Source: Gemmatimonadota bacterium
Lineage (GTDB): Bacteria > Gemmatimonadota > Gemmatimonadetes > Gemmatimonadales > GWC2-71-9
Assembly: GCA_003222115.1 (NCBI GenBank)
Contig: QHUL01000055.1
Coordinates: 28,944 to 92,943, forward strand
Length of the DNA: 64,000 nucleotides
Direction: 5' to 3'
Positions 25,182 through 33,930 of the stretch are shown one piece after another. The number at the start of each line of letters is the position of its first letter. Positions within the stretch are counted from its first letter, which is position 1. The notes beneath the pieces were generated by a model that saw only the letters and a list, made by a program, of their open reading frames with translations, was not told the DNA's origin and made no database searches. Position numbers and translations under genes: made by a program.

Positions 25182-25882
25182 CCCCCCTTCCCCCTTCCCC
25201 CCGCCCCGGCCCAGCGATACATGACCCCCGCGCGCAGGCTCAGCGTCGAGAGCCCGCTCGCCACCACGCCTCGGCCATCCAGGGTGAGGCGCCAGCGATT
25301 CCCGCCGACCTCGGCCCCCAGCGTCCCGTTCAGCCCCGCGGTGAAACCGTTCAACGCATCCTGAACGAACGTCCCGTTGATCGAGGGGCCGCTGCCGTGG
25401 CGCAGGTGGATGCCCAGTCCCACCCCGAGATAAGCCGTGACGGTGCGGCCCTGGGGCATCACGTACTGGAGGTCGAGGTCACCGGTTACATCGCTCCAGG
25501 TGATGCGGCCCAGCTGGATGGTGTAGTCCGCCGTCGGGTCGACGATGACGCTCTTCAGCCGGTCCTCGAAGCGGCGCCGCGCCTCGGCGCTGAGCTCGCT
25601 CTGGAAGTACGAGAGCCCGAGGAGCACGCGCAGCCGCGGCGCCACGAAGCCATAGTCCAGCCGCACACCGCCCGCCGTGGTGCCCCTGATCTGGTCGCCT
25701 CCGAGCGGGCCCAGGTCGAGCTGGATGGCGCTGGGCTTGAGGTTGTCGGAGGAGAACTTCTCGAGCACCGCTTGGGCGGTCAGGCGGTCAGGCGGATAGG
25801 CGGTTAGGAGCGACGCCGCACAAGCGGCCGTCCTGACCGCCCAACCGGCCAACCGGCTAACCGGCCTAGTAGAGGCGTGCAA
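25178..25882 (-). CDS. Exported beta-barrel-like protein, N terminus encoded by an octamer repeat element
   Basis: I do not recognise the family. The mature part (from AQAVLEKFSSDNLKPSAIQL) is rich in alternating hydrophobic strands (VRLDYGFVAPRLRVLLGLSY, VTAYLGVGLGIHLRHG, TLSLRAGVMYRWAG), like an outer-membrane barrel of about eight strands. No ATG exists; in-frame starts are TTG 25882 and TTG 25852. The whole signal segment, from about [14 protein letters not shown] to LTAYPPDRLTA, is translated from the inverted octamer element at 25774-25866. From TTG 25882 the product has 234 residues and overlaps the spoIID-like gene by 17 nt. Confidence 0.68.
   Translation of the reverse strand: MHASTRPVSRLAGWAVRTAACAASLLTAYPPDRLTAQAVLEKFSSDNLKPSAIQLDLGPLGGDQIRGTTAGGVRLDYGFVAPRLRVLLGLSYFQSELSAEARRRFEDRLKSVIVDPTADYTIQLGRITWSDVTGDLDLQYVMPQGRTVTAYLGVGLGIHLRHGSGPSINGTFVQDALNGFTAGLNGTLGAEVGGNRWRLTLDGRGVVASGLSTLSLRAGVMYRWAGAGGRGKGG
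25774..25866 (-). repeat. Inverted tandem-octamer element
   Basis: The left arm, 25774-25809, holds four octamers (GGCGGTCA twice, GGCGGATA, GGCGGTTA) followed by GGA. The right arm, 25831-25866, read as reverse complement, holds GCCGGTTA, GCCGGTTG twice, GGCGGTCA and again GGA. Each arm is 36 nt, with a 21-nt core. In the transcript the element begins at the G of the TAG stop of the SpoIID-like gene. The design is that of the heptamer elements, but the repeat unit is different. Confidence 0.8.
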
Positions 25883-27104
25883 CGGTCGTCCCTGGGAAGT
25901 AGGTCGCGAGAATGCCGCGATAGTCCTGGCCCGCCCGCGCGCGCCCTATCGCGCCCCACTGGCACAGCCCGACGCCGTGCCCCCACCCGGCACCTGCCGC
26001 GACCAGGCGGGCGATCTGGCCGCCGTCCTTGGTCACCGACAGCTGGAACGCCGCGCTGCCGAGCTGGCGATTGATCTCGGGGCGCAGCACCGAGCGCACG
26101 TCCTGTTCCGGCACGCGCACCTCGCCGCGCTCGAACACGATGCGCAGCTCACTCACCCGGCCCGACTGGCTGGTGCGGCTGACCTCGACGTCGGTGACGC
26201 GCTGCAAGCCGTCCCCGCCCACGTTCATCACCGCCGGCAGCGTCCGCGACAATATAGCGCGCAGCTTGGTCGCGTCCCACTCCTCACGCCAGCGGAAGCG
26301 TGGCGAGATGTCGCAGTAGTAGCCGCCGCTCCGTTCGTCGGACACCGGTCGCAGATAGGGTCGACCGCCCGTGGTCTTGAACGCCTCCTCCAGGCTCGCC
26401 GTGCGGAAGCCGCACGTGGAGTGGAAGTACGCGTCGATGAGCTCGCCGCGGTACTGCAGAACTTCGCCGGCCGTGGCGCGCAGCGCCTCCCACACGGCCG
26501 GCGTCTCGGCCGCCACGCCGCGGTACACCTGATCGCGGATGTCCGCCCACGCGTCGAAGCCCAGCGTCTCCCAGCGGCCGCGATTCTTGAGGGCGAACGT
26601 GCGCGACACCACGGCCTGCGCCAGCATCGCCTGCCGCTCGTCCGGCCGCCGCGGTCCCAGCTCTTCCCCGATCACGCCGGCGAGATAGGCCTCGACCGGC
26701 ACGCGGTTCATGAGGGTGAGCCCCGACGCGTCGCGCACCACGTTCAAGCGGCCGCGATAGCGCCGGCCCTCGGCCATCGCGAACTGATTCTCGGTGACGT
26801 TGACGGCGGAGATGCCGCGGTGCGGCTCGCCCTGGGAGCCGTCCGGCTGCACCAGGCGCAGCCCCGCGCTGTCCGCCAGGACCGTCCAGCGCGCGCTCGG
26901 GGGGATCGACCCGATGGGCCGGCCGGTGGCGTCGTCGGTGAGGAACAGCTCCCCGTCGCCTCCCAGGGCGAGGCTTCCCACGCCGGCCACGATTCCCACG
27001 CGCAGCTCGGGTTCGGCGCCGGGGGCGAGCGGCTGGGGCCGCGCGCACGCCGCCGCCGCGAGGAGGAGGAAGCTAACGGGGACGCGCTGCGGCGAGCGCC
27101 GCAT
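25866..27104 (-). CDS. SpoIID/LytB domain lipoprotein
   Basis: SpoIID-type enzymes are lytic transglycosylases acting on denuded glycan strands. The 412-residue protein from ATG 27104 has a lipoprotein signal with Cys after LLLAAAA near residue 20. The SpoIID domain follows from about 130: [22 protein letters not shown] includes the catalytic Glu, then [26 protein letters not shown] and the C-terminal [22 protein letters not shown] 27137 is an alternative start that adds 11 residues. The gene overlaps hemL by 32 nt. Its substrate preference fits the SPOR protein at the start of the window, though the two are far apart. Confidence 0.88.
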   Translation of the reverse strand: MRRSPQRVPVSFLLLAAAACARPQPLAPGAEPELRVGIVAGVGSLALGGDGELFLTDDATGRPIGSIPPSARWTVLADSAGLRLVQPDGSQGEPHRGISAVNVTENQFAMAEGRRYRGRLNVVRDASGLTLMNRVPVEAYLAGVIGEELGPRRPDERQAMLAQAVVSRTFALKNRGRWETLGFDAWADIRDQVYRGVAAETPAVWEALRATAGEVLQYRGELIDAYFHSTCGFRTASLEEAFKTTGGRPYLRPVSDERSGGYYCDISPRFRWREEWDATKLRAILSRTLPAVMNVGGDGLQRVTDVEVSRTSQSGRVSELRIVFERGEVRVPEQDVRSVLRPEINRQLGSAAFQLSVTKDGGQIARLVAAGAGWGHGVGLCQWGAIGRARAGQDYRGILATYFPGTTVARLY

Positions 27105-28359
27105 CGAGCTGCGCGATGGAGAAGTCGATGTCCGCATCCGTGTGCGCGCTGGAGACGAATCCGGCCTCGAAGGCCGAGGGAGCGAGGTACACGCCGCGTT
27201 CGAGCGCTGCGCGGTGCCAGCGGGCGTACAGCGCCGCGTCCGCGCGCTTCGCCTCGGCGAAGTTGCGGACCGGCCCGCCCGTGAAGTAGGCGCCCCACAT
27301 CGAGCCCGCGTGGCCCGCGCTCAGAGCCACGCCGTAGCGCCGCGCCGCGTCCCCTATACCCGCCACCAGCCGGGCGGTTCGGCGCTCCAGCGTCTCGTAG
27401 AAGCCGGGCCGCTCGGTCTCGAGCAGCGTCGCGAGGCCGGCGGCCATCGTCACCGGATTGCCGGCGAGCGTACCCGCCTGATACACGGGTCCCTCGGGCG
27501 CGACGAGTCGCATCAGCTCCGCGCGCCCGCCGTACGCGCCGACCGGCATCCCGCCCCCGACGATCTTGCCGAGCGTCGTGAGATCGGGCCGCACGCCCAG
27601 CCGCGCCTGCGCGCCGCCCGGCGCGACGCGGAACCCCGTCATCACCTCGTCGAAGATCAAGAGCGCCCCGGCCGCGTCGCACAGGGCGCGCAGCGTCGCG
27701 TGAAAGCCGGGCTCGGGGGCAATGAACCCGGCGTTGCCAACGTAGGGCTCCACGATGACGGCGGCGATCTCCGCCCCGCGCCGCCGAAATACGTCCTCCA
27801 CCGCCGCCGCGTCGTTGAAGGGCGCGGTCACGGTGAGCTCGGCCAGCGCTCGCGGCACGCCCGGGCTGTCCGGCAGGCCGAGCGTGGCGACGCCGCTTCC
27901 CGCCCGCACGAGGAAGCCGTCCGCGTGGCCGTGGTAACAGCCCTCGAACTTGAGAACGAGATCTCGCCGCGTCGCCGCCCGGGCCACGCGCACCGCGGCC
28001 ATCGTCGCCTCGGTGCCCGAGCTCACGAATCGCACCATCTCGACCGAGGGCATCCGCCGGCACACCGCTTCGGCGAGCCGCACCTCGCCTTCGCAGGGCG
28101 CCCCGTAGCTCCACCCCCGCTCCGCCGCCTCCCGCACGGCCGCCAGCACCGCCGGGTGCGCGTGCCCGAGAATGAGCGGACCCCAGGAGCACACGTAGTC
28201 CACGTAGCTCTTCCCGTCCGCGTCCGTGAGCCGGCAGCCAGCGGCGCGGGTCACGAAAAAGGGCGTCCCGCCCACCGCCCGGAACGCCCGAACCGGAGAG
28301 CTGACGCCGCCGGGCATCAGCTGCTTGGCCCGGTCGAACAGCTCGCCGGACCGGCTCAC
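27073..28359 (-). CDS. hemL: Glutamate-1-semialdehyde 2,1-aminomutase
   Basis: This PLP enzyme makes 5-aminolevulinate, so tetrapyrroles are made by the C5 route. The 428-residue protein starts at GTG 28359, overlapping the rimO stop (GTGA); this gives the usual N terminus [25 protein letters not shown]. Family motifs are [44 protein letters not shown] and the PLP-binding Lys265 in [11 protein letters not shown]. The C terminus is extended into the start of the next gene. Confidence 0.96.
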   Translation of the reverse strand: MSRSGELFDRAKQLMPGGVSSPVRAFRAVGGTPFFVTRAAGCRLTDADGKSYVDYVCSWGPLILGHAHPAVLAAVREAAERGWSYGAPCEGEVRLAEAVCRRMPSVEMVRFVSSGTEATMAAVRVARAATRRDLVLKFEGCYHGHADGFLVRAGSGVATLGLPDSPGVPRALAELTVTAPFNDAAAVEDVFRRRGAEIAAVIVEPYVGNAGFIAPEPGFHATLRALCDAAGALLIFDEVMTGFRVAPGGAQARLGVRPDLTTLGKIVGGGMPVGAYGGRAELMRLVAPEGPVYQAGTLAGNPVTMAAGLATLLETERPGFYETLERRTARLVAGIGDAARRYGVALSAGHAGSMWGAYFTGGPVRNFAEAKRADAALYARWHRAALERGVYLAPSAFEAGFVSSAHTDADIDFSIAQLDAALAAARPR

Positions 28360-29693
28360 GTCAGCGCGACCGCCCGGAAATCGTAGTCCTCGCTCTCGGC
28401 GAGCCGCGCCCGCACGAAGGTCCCGGCCACGGCCCAGCCGCCCTGCGACACGTAGGTGACGCCGTCCACGTCGTCCGCCTGCCACTGCACGCGGCCCACG
28501 TGCGTCGCGCCCCCCCCCGCGCCGCCGTCCAGCGGATCGGCCAGCCCGTCGATCAGGACTTCGACCTCGCGCCCCACGAACCGCGCCAGCCGCTCCGCGG
28601 AGATCGCCCGCTGCACCTCGAGCAGCTCCTCGAGGCGTTCTCGCTTGACCGCGTCGGGCACGTCGTCGGGATACTGCACGGCCCGCGTCCCCTCCTGCGG
28701 CGAATAGGCGAACCCGCCCAGCCGGTCGAACTGCGCCTCTTCGAGAAAGCCGATCAGCTCCCGGAAATCGTGTTCCGTCTCCCCCGGGAATCCCACGAGA
28801 CAGGTCGTTCTGATCGCCAGGTCCGGAATCGCCCCGCGCAGCCACGCCAGCTTCTCGGCGATGGTGCGGCGGCGCTCCGGGCGCCGCATCCGCTCGAGCA
28901 TGCGGTCGCTCGCGTGCTGGATCGGCATATCGATGTAGGGCACGATGCGGGGCTCGCGCGCGATCAGCTCGACCAGCCGCTGGCTGAGCCCGGCCGAGTA
29001 GACGTACAAGAGGCGGTACCAGGGCACGGACGTGTCCGCGAGCAGCGCCTCGAGCAGGTCCGGCAGCTTGGGACCATCAGATCCCAGGTCGCGCCCGTAA
29101 TGGCCCAGGTCCTGCGCCACGAGGTTGATCTCCTTCGCTCCCTGGGCCTCGAGCTGCTGCGCTTCGCGCACCACGCGCGCCAGCGGCTCCGAGCGGTGTT
29201 TCCCGCGCATCAGCGGGATCGCGCAGAAAGCGCACGTATGGTCGCAGCCCTCGGAGATCTTGAGGTAGCGGACGTGCGGTGAGTCGCCCCAATACGAGCG
29301 AAACTCCCGGACCCCGGGATGCTCTGCGATCGGGTCGCGTAGCAACCCCCGCTCTGCGAGCTCGGGGACCAGGCGGTGCAGGTCCGAAAAGCCGAGGAAC
29401 AGGTCTACCTCGGGGATCTCCTCTTTGAGCTCTTTCTCGTAGCGTTGCACCAAGCATCCGACCGCCACGACGGCCTTGACGGCGCCGTCGGCTTTCAGCT
29501 TAGCGGCGGCGAGCATGGCATCGATGGACTCGCGTTTGGCGGCATCGATGAAGCCGCAGGTGTTGACGAGGATGACGTCGGCGCGCGGCAGGTCGGGCGT
29601 CACGACGGCGCCGTGGCCTACGAGCTCGGCGACCAGCCGCTCGGAGTCGACCGTCGCCTTGTCGCAGCCGAGCGAGATGACGCCCAGCTTCAT
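28356..29693 (-). CDS. rimO: Ribosomal protein S12 methylthiotransferase
   Basis: RimO is a radical-SAM enzyme that methylthiolates an aspartate of ribosomal protein S12. The 445 residues have the N-terminal methylthiotransferase domain with cluster cysteines C10, C46 and C80, the radical-SAM cluster C150-xxx-C154-xx-C157 ([12 protein letters not shown]) and a C-terminal TRAM-like domain ([15 protein letters not shown] onward). ATG 29693 overlaps the yajQ stop (ATGA). Confidence 0.96.
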   Translation of the reverse strand: MKLGVISLGCDKATVDSERLVAELVGHGAVVTPDLPRADVILVNTCGFIDAAKRESIDAMLAAAKLKADGAVKAVVAVGCLVQRYEKELKEEIPEVDLFLGFSDLHRLVPELAERGLLRDPIAEHPGVREFRSYWGDSPHVRYLKISEGCDHTCAFCAIPLMRGKHRSEPLARVVREAQQLEAQGAKEINLVAQDLGHYGRDLGSDGPKLPDLLEALLADTSVPWYRLLYVYSAGLSQRLVELIAREPRIVPYIDMPIQHASDRMLERMRRPERRRTIAEKLAWLRGAIPDLAIRTTCLVGFPGETEHDFRELIGFLEEAQFDRLGGFAYSPQEGTRAVQYPDDVPDAVKRERLEELLEVQRAISAERLARFVGREVEVLIDGLADPLDGGAGGGATHVGRVQWQADDVDGVTYVSQGGWAVAGTFVRARLAESEDYDFRAVALT

Positions 29694-30193
29694 CCGCGGT
29701 AGTTCCCGAACTTGAGCTCGAGCCCGAAGTCCTGGGACCGCAGGAACGCCATCACTTCCTGCAGCTCGTCCTTGGAGGGCGATTGCACTCGGATCTCCTG
29801 GCCCTGGATCGAGGCCTGCGTCTTCTTGAACTTCCGGTCCTTGATCGCCTTGACGATCGCCTTGCTCTTCTCCTGCGGGATCCCCTGGGTGAGCTTGATC
29901 TCGCGCCGTACCGTGTCGTTCGCCGCCGTCGTGACGGCCCCCAGCTCGAGGTTCTTCACCGGCACCCCACGCTTGATGAGCTTCGACTGCAGCACGTCGA
30001 ACAGCGCTTTCATCTTGAAATCGTCGTCGGCGACGAGCGTGAGGGCGGCCGTCGTGCGGTCGAACGCGATCGCGCACTTCGAGCCCTTGAAGTCGTAACG
30101 CTGGGCCACTTCCTTCGTGGCCTGATTCACGGCGTTGTCGACTTCTTGGAGATCGGCGCCCGTGGAGACGTCGAACGAGGCAAGACCAGGCAT
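29690..30193 (-). CDS. YajQ family nucleotide-binding protein (DUF520)
   Basis: The 167-residue protein has the usual length and the family pattern ASFDVSTGADLQEVDNAVNQ, YDFKGSKCAI, KLIKRGV and IQGQEIRVQSPSKDELQ. YajQ-type proteins bind nucleic acid, and in Xanthomonas a member is a cyclic-di-GMP effector; the HD-GYP protein of this window gives a possible but unproven link. ATG 30193 is used; longer readings of the frame run through a repeat element. A TATATT box lies 8 nt upstream of the start. Confidence 0.94.
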   Translation of the reverse strand: MPGLASFDVSTGADLQEVDNAVNQATKEVAQRYDFKGSKCAIAFDRTTAALTLVADDDFKMKALFDVLQSKLIKRGVPVKNLELGAVTTAANDTVRREIKLTQGIPQEKSKAIVKAIKDRKFKKTQASIQGQEIRVQSPSKDELQEVMAFLRSQDFGLELKFGNYRG

Positions 30194-30201
30194 GGGGCGG
30201 G

Positions 30202-30207
30202 AATATA
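30202..30207 (-). promoter_or_regulatory. -10 box of the yajQ-rimO-hemL operon
   Basis: TATATT on the minus strand (30207-30202) differs from TATAAT at one position and ends 8 nt before the yajQ ATG, so the transcript would have almost no leader. No good -35 box is present: the region where it should lie is occupied by the heptamer arm of the element at 30211-30297. Confidence 0.5.
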
Positions 30208-30210
30208 GAC

Positions 30211-30297
30211 GTGGGGAGTGGGGAGTGGGGAGTGGTACCTGACGGCGCGATCGACGACTCCGGTGCGCACCGGGAAGTACCACTCCCCACTCCCCAC
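30211..30297 (-). repeat. Inverted GTGGGGA-heptamer element
   Basis: The left arm, 30211-30238, is three GTGGGGA units plus GTGGTAC. The right arm, 30277-30297, is the exact reverse complement of 30218-30238, a perfect 21-bp stem; the left arm has one extra unit. The 38-nt core contains the perfect 14-bp palindrome CCGGTGCGCACCGG (30260-30273). It lies between the sigma-factor stop (11 nt) and yajQ (17 nt), both leftward. Confidence 0.85.
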
Positions 30298-30308
30298 GCA
30301 GTTTGTAG

Positions 30309-31166
30309 TTAGAAGAGGAAGCTCTCCAGCGCCCGGGCTCTCGAGACGTGACGCAGCCGAGCCAGCGCCTTTTCCTTGATCTGGCGGACCCGCTCGCGCG
30401 TGATGCCCAGCAGCGAGCCGATCTCTTCGAGGGTCATCGGCTCCTGCCCTTCGAGGCCGAAGTAGAGCCGCAGGATCTTCGCCTCGCGGTCCTTGAGCGT
30501 CGCGAGCACTTCCTCGATCGACTCGGTGAGGGCGTGCTCGAAGATCTCGTCGTCGGGACCGGGGTTCTGGGTGTCGGGCAGGTAGTCGAGCAGCTTGTTG
30601 TCCTCGCCCGGGGTGAGGGGGGCGTCGAGCGAGAGGTGCGCCTGCGAGATGGAGAGCGTCTTCGCGACTTCCTCCTGGGAGATGTCCATCCCCTCCGCGA
30701 TCTCCTCGACGGTGGGCTCGCGGCCCAGCTCCTGGAGCAGCGAGGCGGAGCGCTTGCCGATGCGGTGCAGCGTGCCCGCCCGGTTCAGCGGGACGCGCAC
30801 GATGCGCGACTGTTCCGCCAGTGCCTGCAGGATCGCCTGCCGGATCCACCACACGGCGTACGAGATGAACTTGATCCCTTTGGTCTCGTCGAACTTGTGG
30901 GCGGCGCGGATCAGGCCGAGGTTCCCCTCATTGATCAAGTCCGACAGCGACACGCCCTGGTTCTGGTACTTCTTCGCGACCGAGACCACGAATCGGAGAT
31001 TGGAGCGTACCAGCTTGTCGAGCGCCTCGGGGTCGCTCAGCTTGATGCGCTGGGCGAGCGTCACCTCCTCCTCCCGCGTGATGAGCGGGTACTGACTGAT
31101 CTCGCGCAGGTACTGGTCGAGCGACCCCTCGTCGAACGAGGCCCGTTTCGCCGTATTCAGATGCAT
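30309..31166 (-). CDS. RpoD/SigA-family RNA polymerase sigma factor, short form
   Basis: The 285-residue sigma-70 protein lacks region 1.1 and has region 1.2 (SLDQYLREISQYPLITREEE), region 2 with the -10 recognition helix (KFISYAVWWIRQAI), region 3 (RVPLNRAGTLHRIGK) and region 4 with the helix-turn-helix (LEEIGSLLGITRERVRQIKEKALARL). Primary sigma factors of this length occur in Bacteroidota and related groups, so it may be the housekeeping factor rather than an alternative one. GGAGGAG lies about 9 nt before ATG 31166. Confidence 0.92.
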   Translation of the reverse strand: MHLNTAKRASFDEGSLDQYLREISQYPLITREEEVTLAQRIKLSDPEALDKLVRSNLRFVVSVAKKYQNQGVSLSDLINEGNLGLIRAAHKFDETKGIKFISYAVWWIRQAILQALAEQSRIVRVPLNRAGTLHRIGKRSASLLQELGREPTVEEIAEGMDISQEEVAKTLSISQAHLSLDAPLTPGEDNKLLDYLPDTQNPGPDDEIFEHALTESIEEVLATLKDREAKILRLYFGLEGQEPMTLEEIGSLLGITRERVRQIKEKALARLRHVSRARALESFLF

Positions 31167-31205
31167 GGCGTGGTCACTCCTCCAAGCAGGTACGACGCCG
31201 CACGC

Positions 31206-31979
31206 TCACCGGATCAACGCGCCCAGCCGGCTCCAGCGAATGTCCTTCAACCACGGGAAGGCATCACGCGCTTCCCGATCGTAGCTGAAATAGACGACCA
31301 GCGGCCGCCCCTTCACCGCGGTCGCGTCCACGAACCCCCAGTAGCGCGAATCGAGCGAGTTGTCGCGGTTGTCGCCCAGCACGAAATACTTGTCGCGCGG
31401 GACGACCAGTGGACCCCAGGTGTCGCGCGTCGGGCGATACTGCCCCCGCCCCTCCGCGGACGCCCCGGCCAGGTACTCGCGCTGCCAGGTGAACTCGGGA
31501 TCGTACAGGTTGCGGCCGGGATCCGTGCGCTGGGCGTACGGCTCGACCAGGGCGCCGCCGTTCACCCGGACCTCCCCGCCGCGCATCTCGACCGTGTCGC
31601 CCGGCGCCCCGATCACGCGCTTCACGAAGTTCTGCTCGGGGTTCTTGGGATAGGCGAACACGATGATGTCGCCGCGGCGCGGCGTCTCGAACCCCGGCAG
31701 CCGTGCGTGGGTCCCCGGTATCGTGGCCCCGTAGACCGCCTTGTTGACAAACAGGAAGTCACCCGCGAGCAGCGTACGCTCCATGCTGCCCGACGGGATT
31801 TGAAATGCTTCGAGGAGGAAGGTCTTGATAACGAGGAAGAGGACGAACGCCATACCCAGCGACCGCATCCAGCTGTCGAACCAGCGGGCGAGCCTCGAGC
31901 GGCGTTTCTCGGGGGGGGCGAAGGGAACCGGCGCGACGTGCGCCCCCGACCCTCCGCGGGGAGCCCCCACATGATGCAT
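31206..31979 (-). CDS. lepB: Signal peptidase I
   Basis: This membrane-bound serine protease removes Sec and Tat signal peptides. The 257-residue protein starts at ATG 31979. A charged N terminus is followed by one membrane helix (SLGMAFVLFLVIKTFLLEAF), catalytic Ser65 in IPSGSMERTL, catalytic Lys120 in NFVKRVIGAPGD and the late box YFVLGDNRDNSLDSRYWG. It lies 39 nt upstream of the sigma factor and may be cotranscribed with it. Confidence 0.95.
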   Translation of the reverse strand: MHHVGAPRGGSGAHVAPVPFAPPEKRRSRLARWFDSWMRSLGMAFVLFLVIKTFLLEAFQIPSGSMERTLLAGDFLFVNKAVYGATIPGTHARLPGFETPRRGDIIVFAYPKNPEQNFVKRVIGAPGDTVEMRGGEVRVNGGALVEPYAQRTDPGRNLYDPEFTWQREYLAGASAEGRGQYRPTRDTWGPLVVPRDKYFVLGDNRDNSLDSRYWGFVDATAVKGRPLVVYFSYDREARDAFPWLKDIRWSRLGALIR

Positions 31980-31986
31980 AGCTCTT

Positions 31987-32015
31987 ACTCTAGCCAGGCT
32001 GTCGGCTCGGCGCAA
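31987..32015 (-). promoter_or_regulatory. Possible leaderless promoter of lepB
   Basis: On the minus strand, TTGCGC (32015-32010), a 17-nt spacer and TAGAGT (31992-31987) end 7 nt before ATG 31979. The boxes are mediocre, but the spacing matches other start sites in this window. Confidence 0.4.
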
Positions 32016-32235
32016 CGGTCACGGCCCACCCCCGAGCCGCTCCCCATTGCCGCACCCGCGGTCGGAATCGCTCCGGTCGGTCGGCGTGGCGCACGCGCGC
32101 GGCGAGACAGGCCGCCTCGCCCTCCCGCTCGACGCGGTACCACGTGACCGCCGTCGCGTCCAGCGTGTCGAGCGCTGCAGCGTCGAGCGGCGAGCCGCCG
32201 GCACTGAGCACGATGATCAGCGACTCGTAGTCCAC
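31990..32235 (-). CDS. Possible small hypothetical protein upstream of lepB
   Basis: An 81-residue frame starts at GTG 32235 with a plausible composition (DYESLIIVLSAGGSPLD, then an Arg/Glu-rich half with VTWYRVEREGEAACLAARV). I recognise no domain. It ends 10 nt before lepB in the same direction but overlaps the proposed lepB promoter, so it may be chance. The first strand resembles the start of a small ferredoxin-like fold. Confidence 0.3.
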   Translation of the reverse strand: MDYESLIIVLSAGGSPLDAAALDTLDATAVTWYRVEREGEAACLAARVRHADRPERFRPRVRQWGAARGWAVTVAPSRQPG

Positions 32236-32309
32236 CGGTCGACACGCTAGCGCCGGCCGGTGTGACGGGCGTCACCCTCTCCTTGCGCGCCGGCGCGAAT
32301 CCACGCGCC

Positions 32310-32337
32310 TTGACGCGCCGGGCCGCGCTCGTAACAT
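32310..32337 (+). promoter_or_regulatory. Promoter of the acyl-CoA ligase gene, probably leaderless
   Basis: TTGACG (32310-32315), a 16-nt spacer and TAACAT (32332-32337). Only 6 nt separate the -10 box from ATG 32344, so transcription should begin at or next to the start codon. Confidence 0.6.
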
Positions 32338-32343
32338 CGCCTG

Positions 32344-33930
32344 ATGGCCGAGCCCCCGCGCCGCTGCAACGCCGCCGCCTGGTTCGTGGACCGACACGTG
32401 GCCGCGGCGCGCGGTGATCGCACGGCGCTGGTCGCGGACGGGCGCCCGCTCGCCTACCGGACGGTGTTCGAGAACGTGAACCGCACGGGCCACGCCCTGC
32501 GCCGGCTCGGCGTGGGAATGGGAGACCGCGTGCTCCTCCTCCTCCCCGACGTGCCCGAGTTCGCGTATGGCTTCTGGGGAGCGATCAAGCTCGGCGCCGT
32601 ACCGATCCCCACGAACACGCTGCTCACGCCGCGGGACTACGAATACATCCTGACCGACAGCGGCGCGGTGGCAGCGATCGTGAGCGCCTCGCTCCTCCCC
32701 GCCATCGCGGAGGTTCGCCCCCGCCTCGGATTCCTGCGGCACATCGCGGTCGTCGGCGAGGCGGCAGGGGACACGCTCGCCTTCGCGGATCTCATCCGGG
32801 CGGAGTCCACGGAGCTCGCGCCCGCGCCCACGACCCGTGACGACCCGGCGTTCTGGCTCTACACCTCGGGGACGACGGGGACTCCCAAGGCCGCCGTGCA
32901 CCTGCAGCATGACATGCGCGTGTGCTGCGAGGGATTCGCGCGGCATGTGCTCGAGATCGTGCCGGACGACCGCTGCTTCTCCGTCGCGAAGCTGTTCTTC
33001 GCCTACGGCCTCGGGAACGCCCTCTACTTCCCCTTCGCCGTCGGGGCAGCGGGTATCCTGCACTCCGGCCGCCCCGAGCCCGCGAAGGTCCTCGAGCTCA
33101 TCACGCGCGAGCGGCCCACGCTGTTCTTCGCCGTCCCGACCGCCTACGCGGCGCTACTGCAAGTCCCCGATGCGGAGCGCCGCTACGATCTGCGGTCCAT
33201 CCGCGTATGCCTCTCCGCGGGCGAGCCACTGCCCAAGGCGCTGTACGAGCGATGGCTCGCGAAGTTCGGGCTCGAGATCCTGGATGGGATCGGCTCGACG
33301 GAACTGTGTCACACGTTCATCGCGAACCGCCGCGGCAGGGTGCGACCAGGCTCGAGCGGGACGCTCGTCCCAGGCTACGACGCGCGCGTGGTCGACGACG
33401 CGGGCCGCGACCTCGCCCCCGGAGAGGTCGGCAACCTGCTCGTGAGAGGGGACAGCGCGTGCGCCGGGTATTGGAACCAGCCGGAGCGCACCGGGCAGAC
33501 GTTCCTCGGAGAGTGGGTGCGGACCGGGGACAAGTACTCCCGCGACGGGGACGGCTACTTCTGGTACGCGGGCCGGTCGGACGACATGATCAAGGCGGGA
33601 GGGATGTGGGTCTCGCCGGTCGAAGTGGAGGGTGCGCTGGCCGAGCACGACGCGGTGCTCGAGGCAGGGGTGGTCGGCGCCCCGGACACCGACGAACTCA
33701 CCAAGCCGCTCGCGTTCGTCGTCCTCGCGCCCGGCCAGGCGCCGACGCCGGCCCTGGAGCGGGAGCTGCAGGGGTTCGTGAAGCAGCGCCTCGCGCCCTA
33801 CAAGTACCCGCGCTGGATCGTGTTCCTCCCCGAGCTCCCCAAGACTGCCACCGGAAAGATCCAGCGCTTCAAGCTGCGCGAGCTCGCGGCGCGGCGGTCA
33901 GCCCTCGGTGTCGATCTGAGCGCGCTGTAG
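32344..33930 (+). CDS. Benzoate-CoA ligase family acyl-CoA synthetase
   Basis: This AMP-forming enzyme activates a carboxylic acid to its CoA thioester. The 528-residue protein has the phosphate-binding loop YTSGTTGTPKAAVH, the family-specific segment CFSVAKLFFAYGLGNALYFPF, DGIGSTELCHTFI, the hinge YFWYAGRSDDMIKAGG and the C-terminal adenylation lysine in PKTATGKIQRFKLRE. The middle motifs favour the benzoate-CoA ligase or 4-hydroxybenzoate-CoA ligase group, but no other aromatic catabolic genes are near, so the acid is uncertain. Its 3' end overlaps the convergent aldehyde dehydrogenase gene by 33 bp. Confidence 0.9.
   Translation: MAEPPRRCNAAAWFVDRHVAAARGDRTALVADGRPLAYRTVFENVNRTGHALRRLGVGMGDRVLLLLPDVPEFAYGFWGAIKLGAVPIPTNTLLTPRDYEYILTDSGAVAAIVSASLLPAIAEVRPRLGFLRHIAVVGEAAGDTLAFADLIRAESTELAPAPTTRDDPAFWLYTSGTTGTPKAAVHLQHDMRVCCEGFARHVLEIVPDDRCFSVAKLFFAYGLGNALYFPFAVGAAGILHSGRPEPAKVLELITRERPTLFFAVPTAYAALLQVPDAERRYDLRSIRVCLSAGEPLPKALYERWLAKFGLEILDGIGSTELCHTFIANRRGRVRPGSSGTLVPGYDARVVDDAGRDLAPGEVGNLLVRGDSACAGYWNQPERTGQTFLGEWVRTGDKYSRDGDGYFWYAGRSDDMIKAGGMWVSPVEVEGALAEHDAVLEAGVVGAPDTDELTKPLAFVVLAPGQAPTPALERELQGFVKQRLAPYKYPRWIVFLPELPKTATGKIQRFKLRELAARRSALGVDLSAL

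Noticed and set aside
25860..27137. ATG 27137 as start of the SpoIID-like gene
   Set aside because: ATG 27104 gives a compact lipoprotein signal; the extra 11 residues lie deeper in hemL. The choice is not certain.
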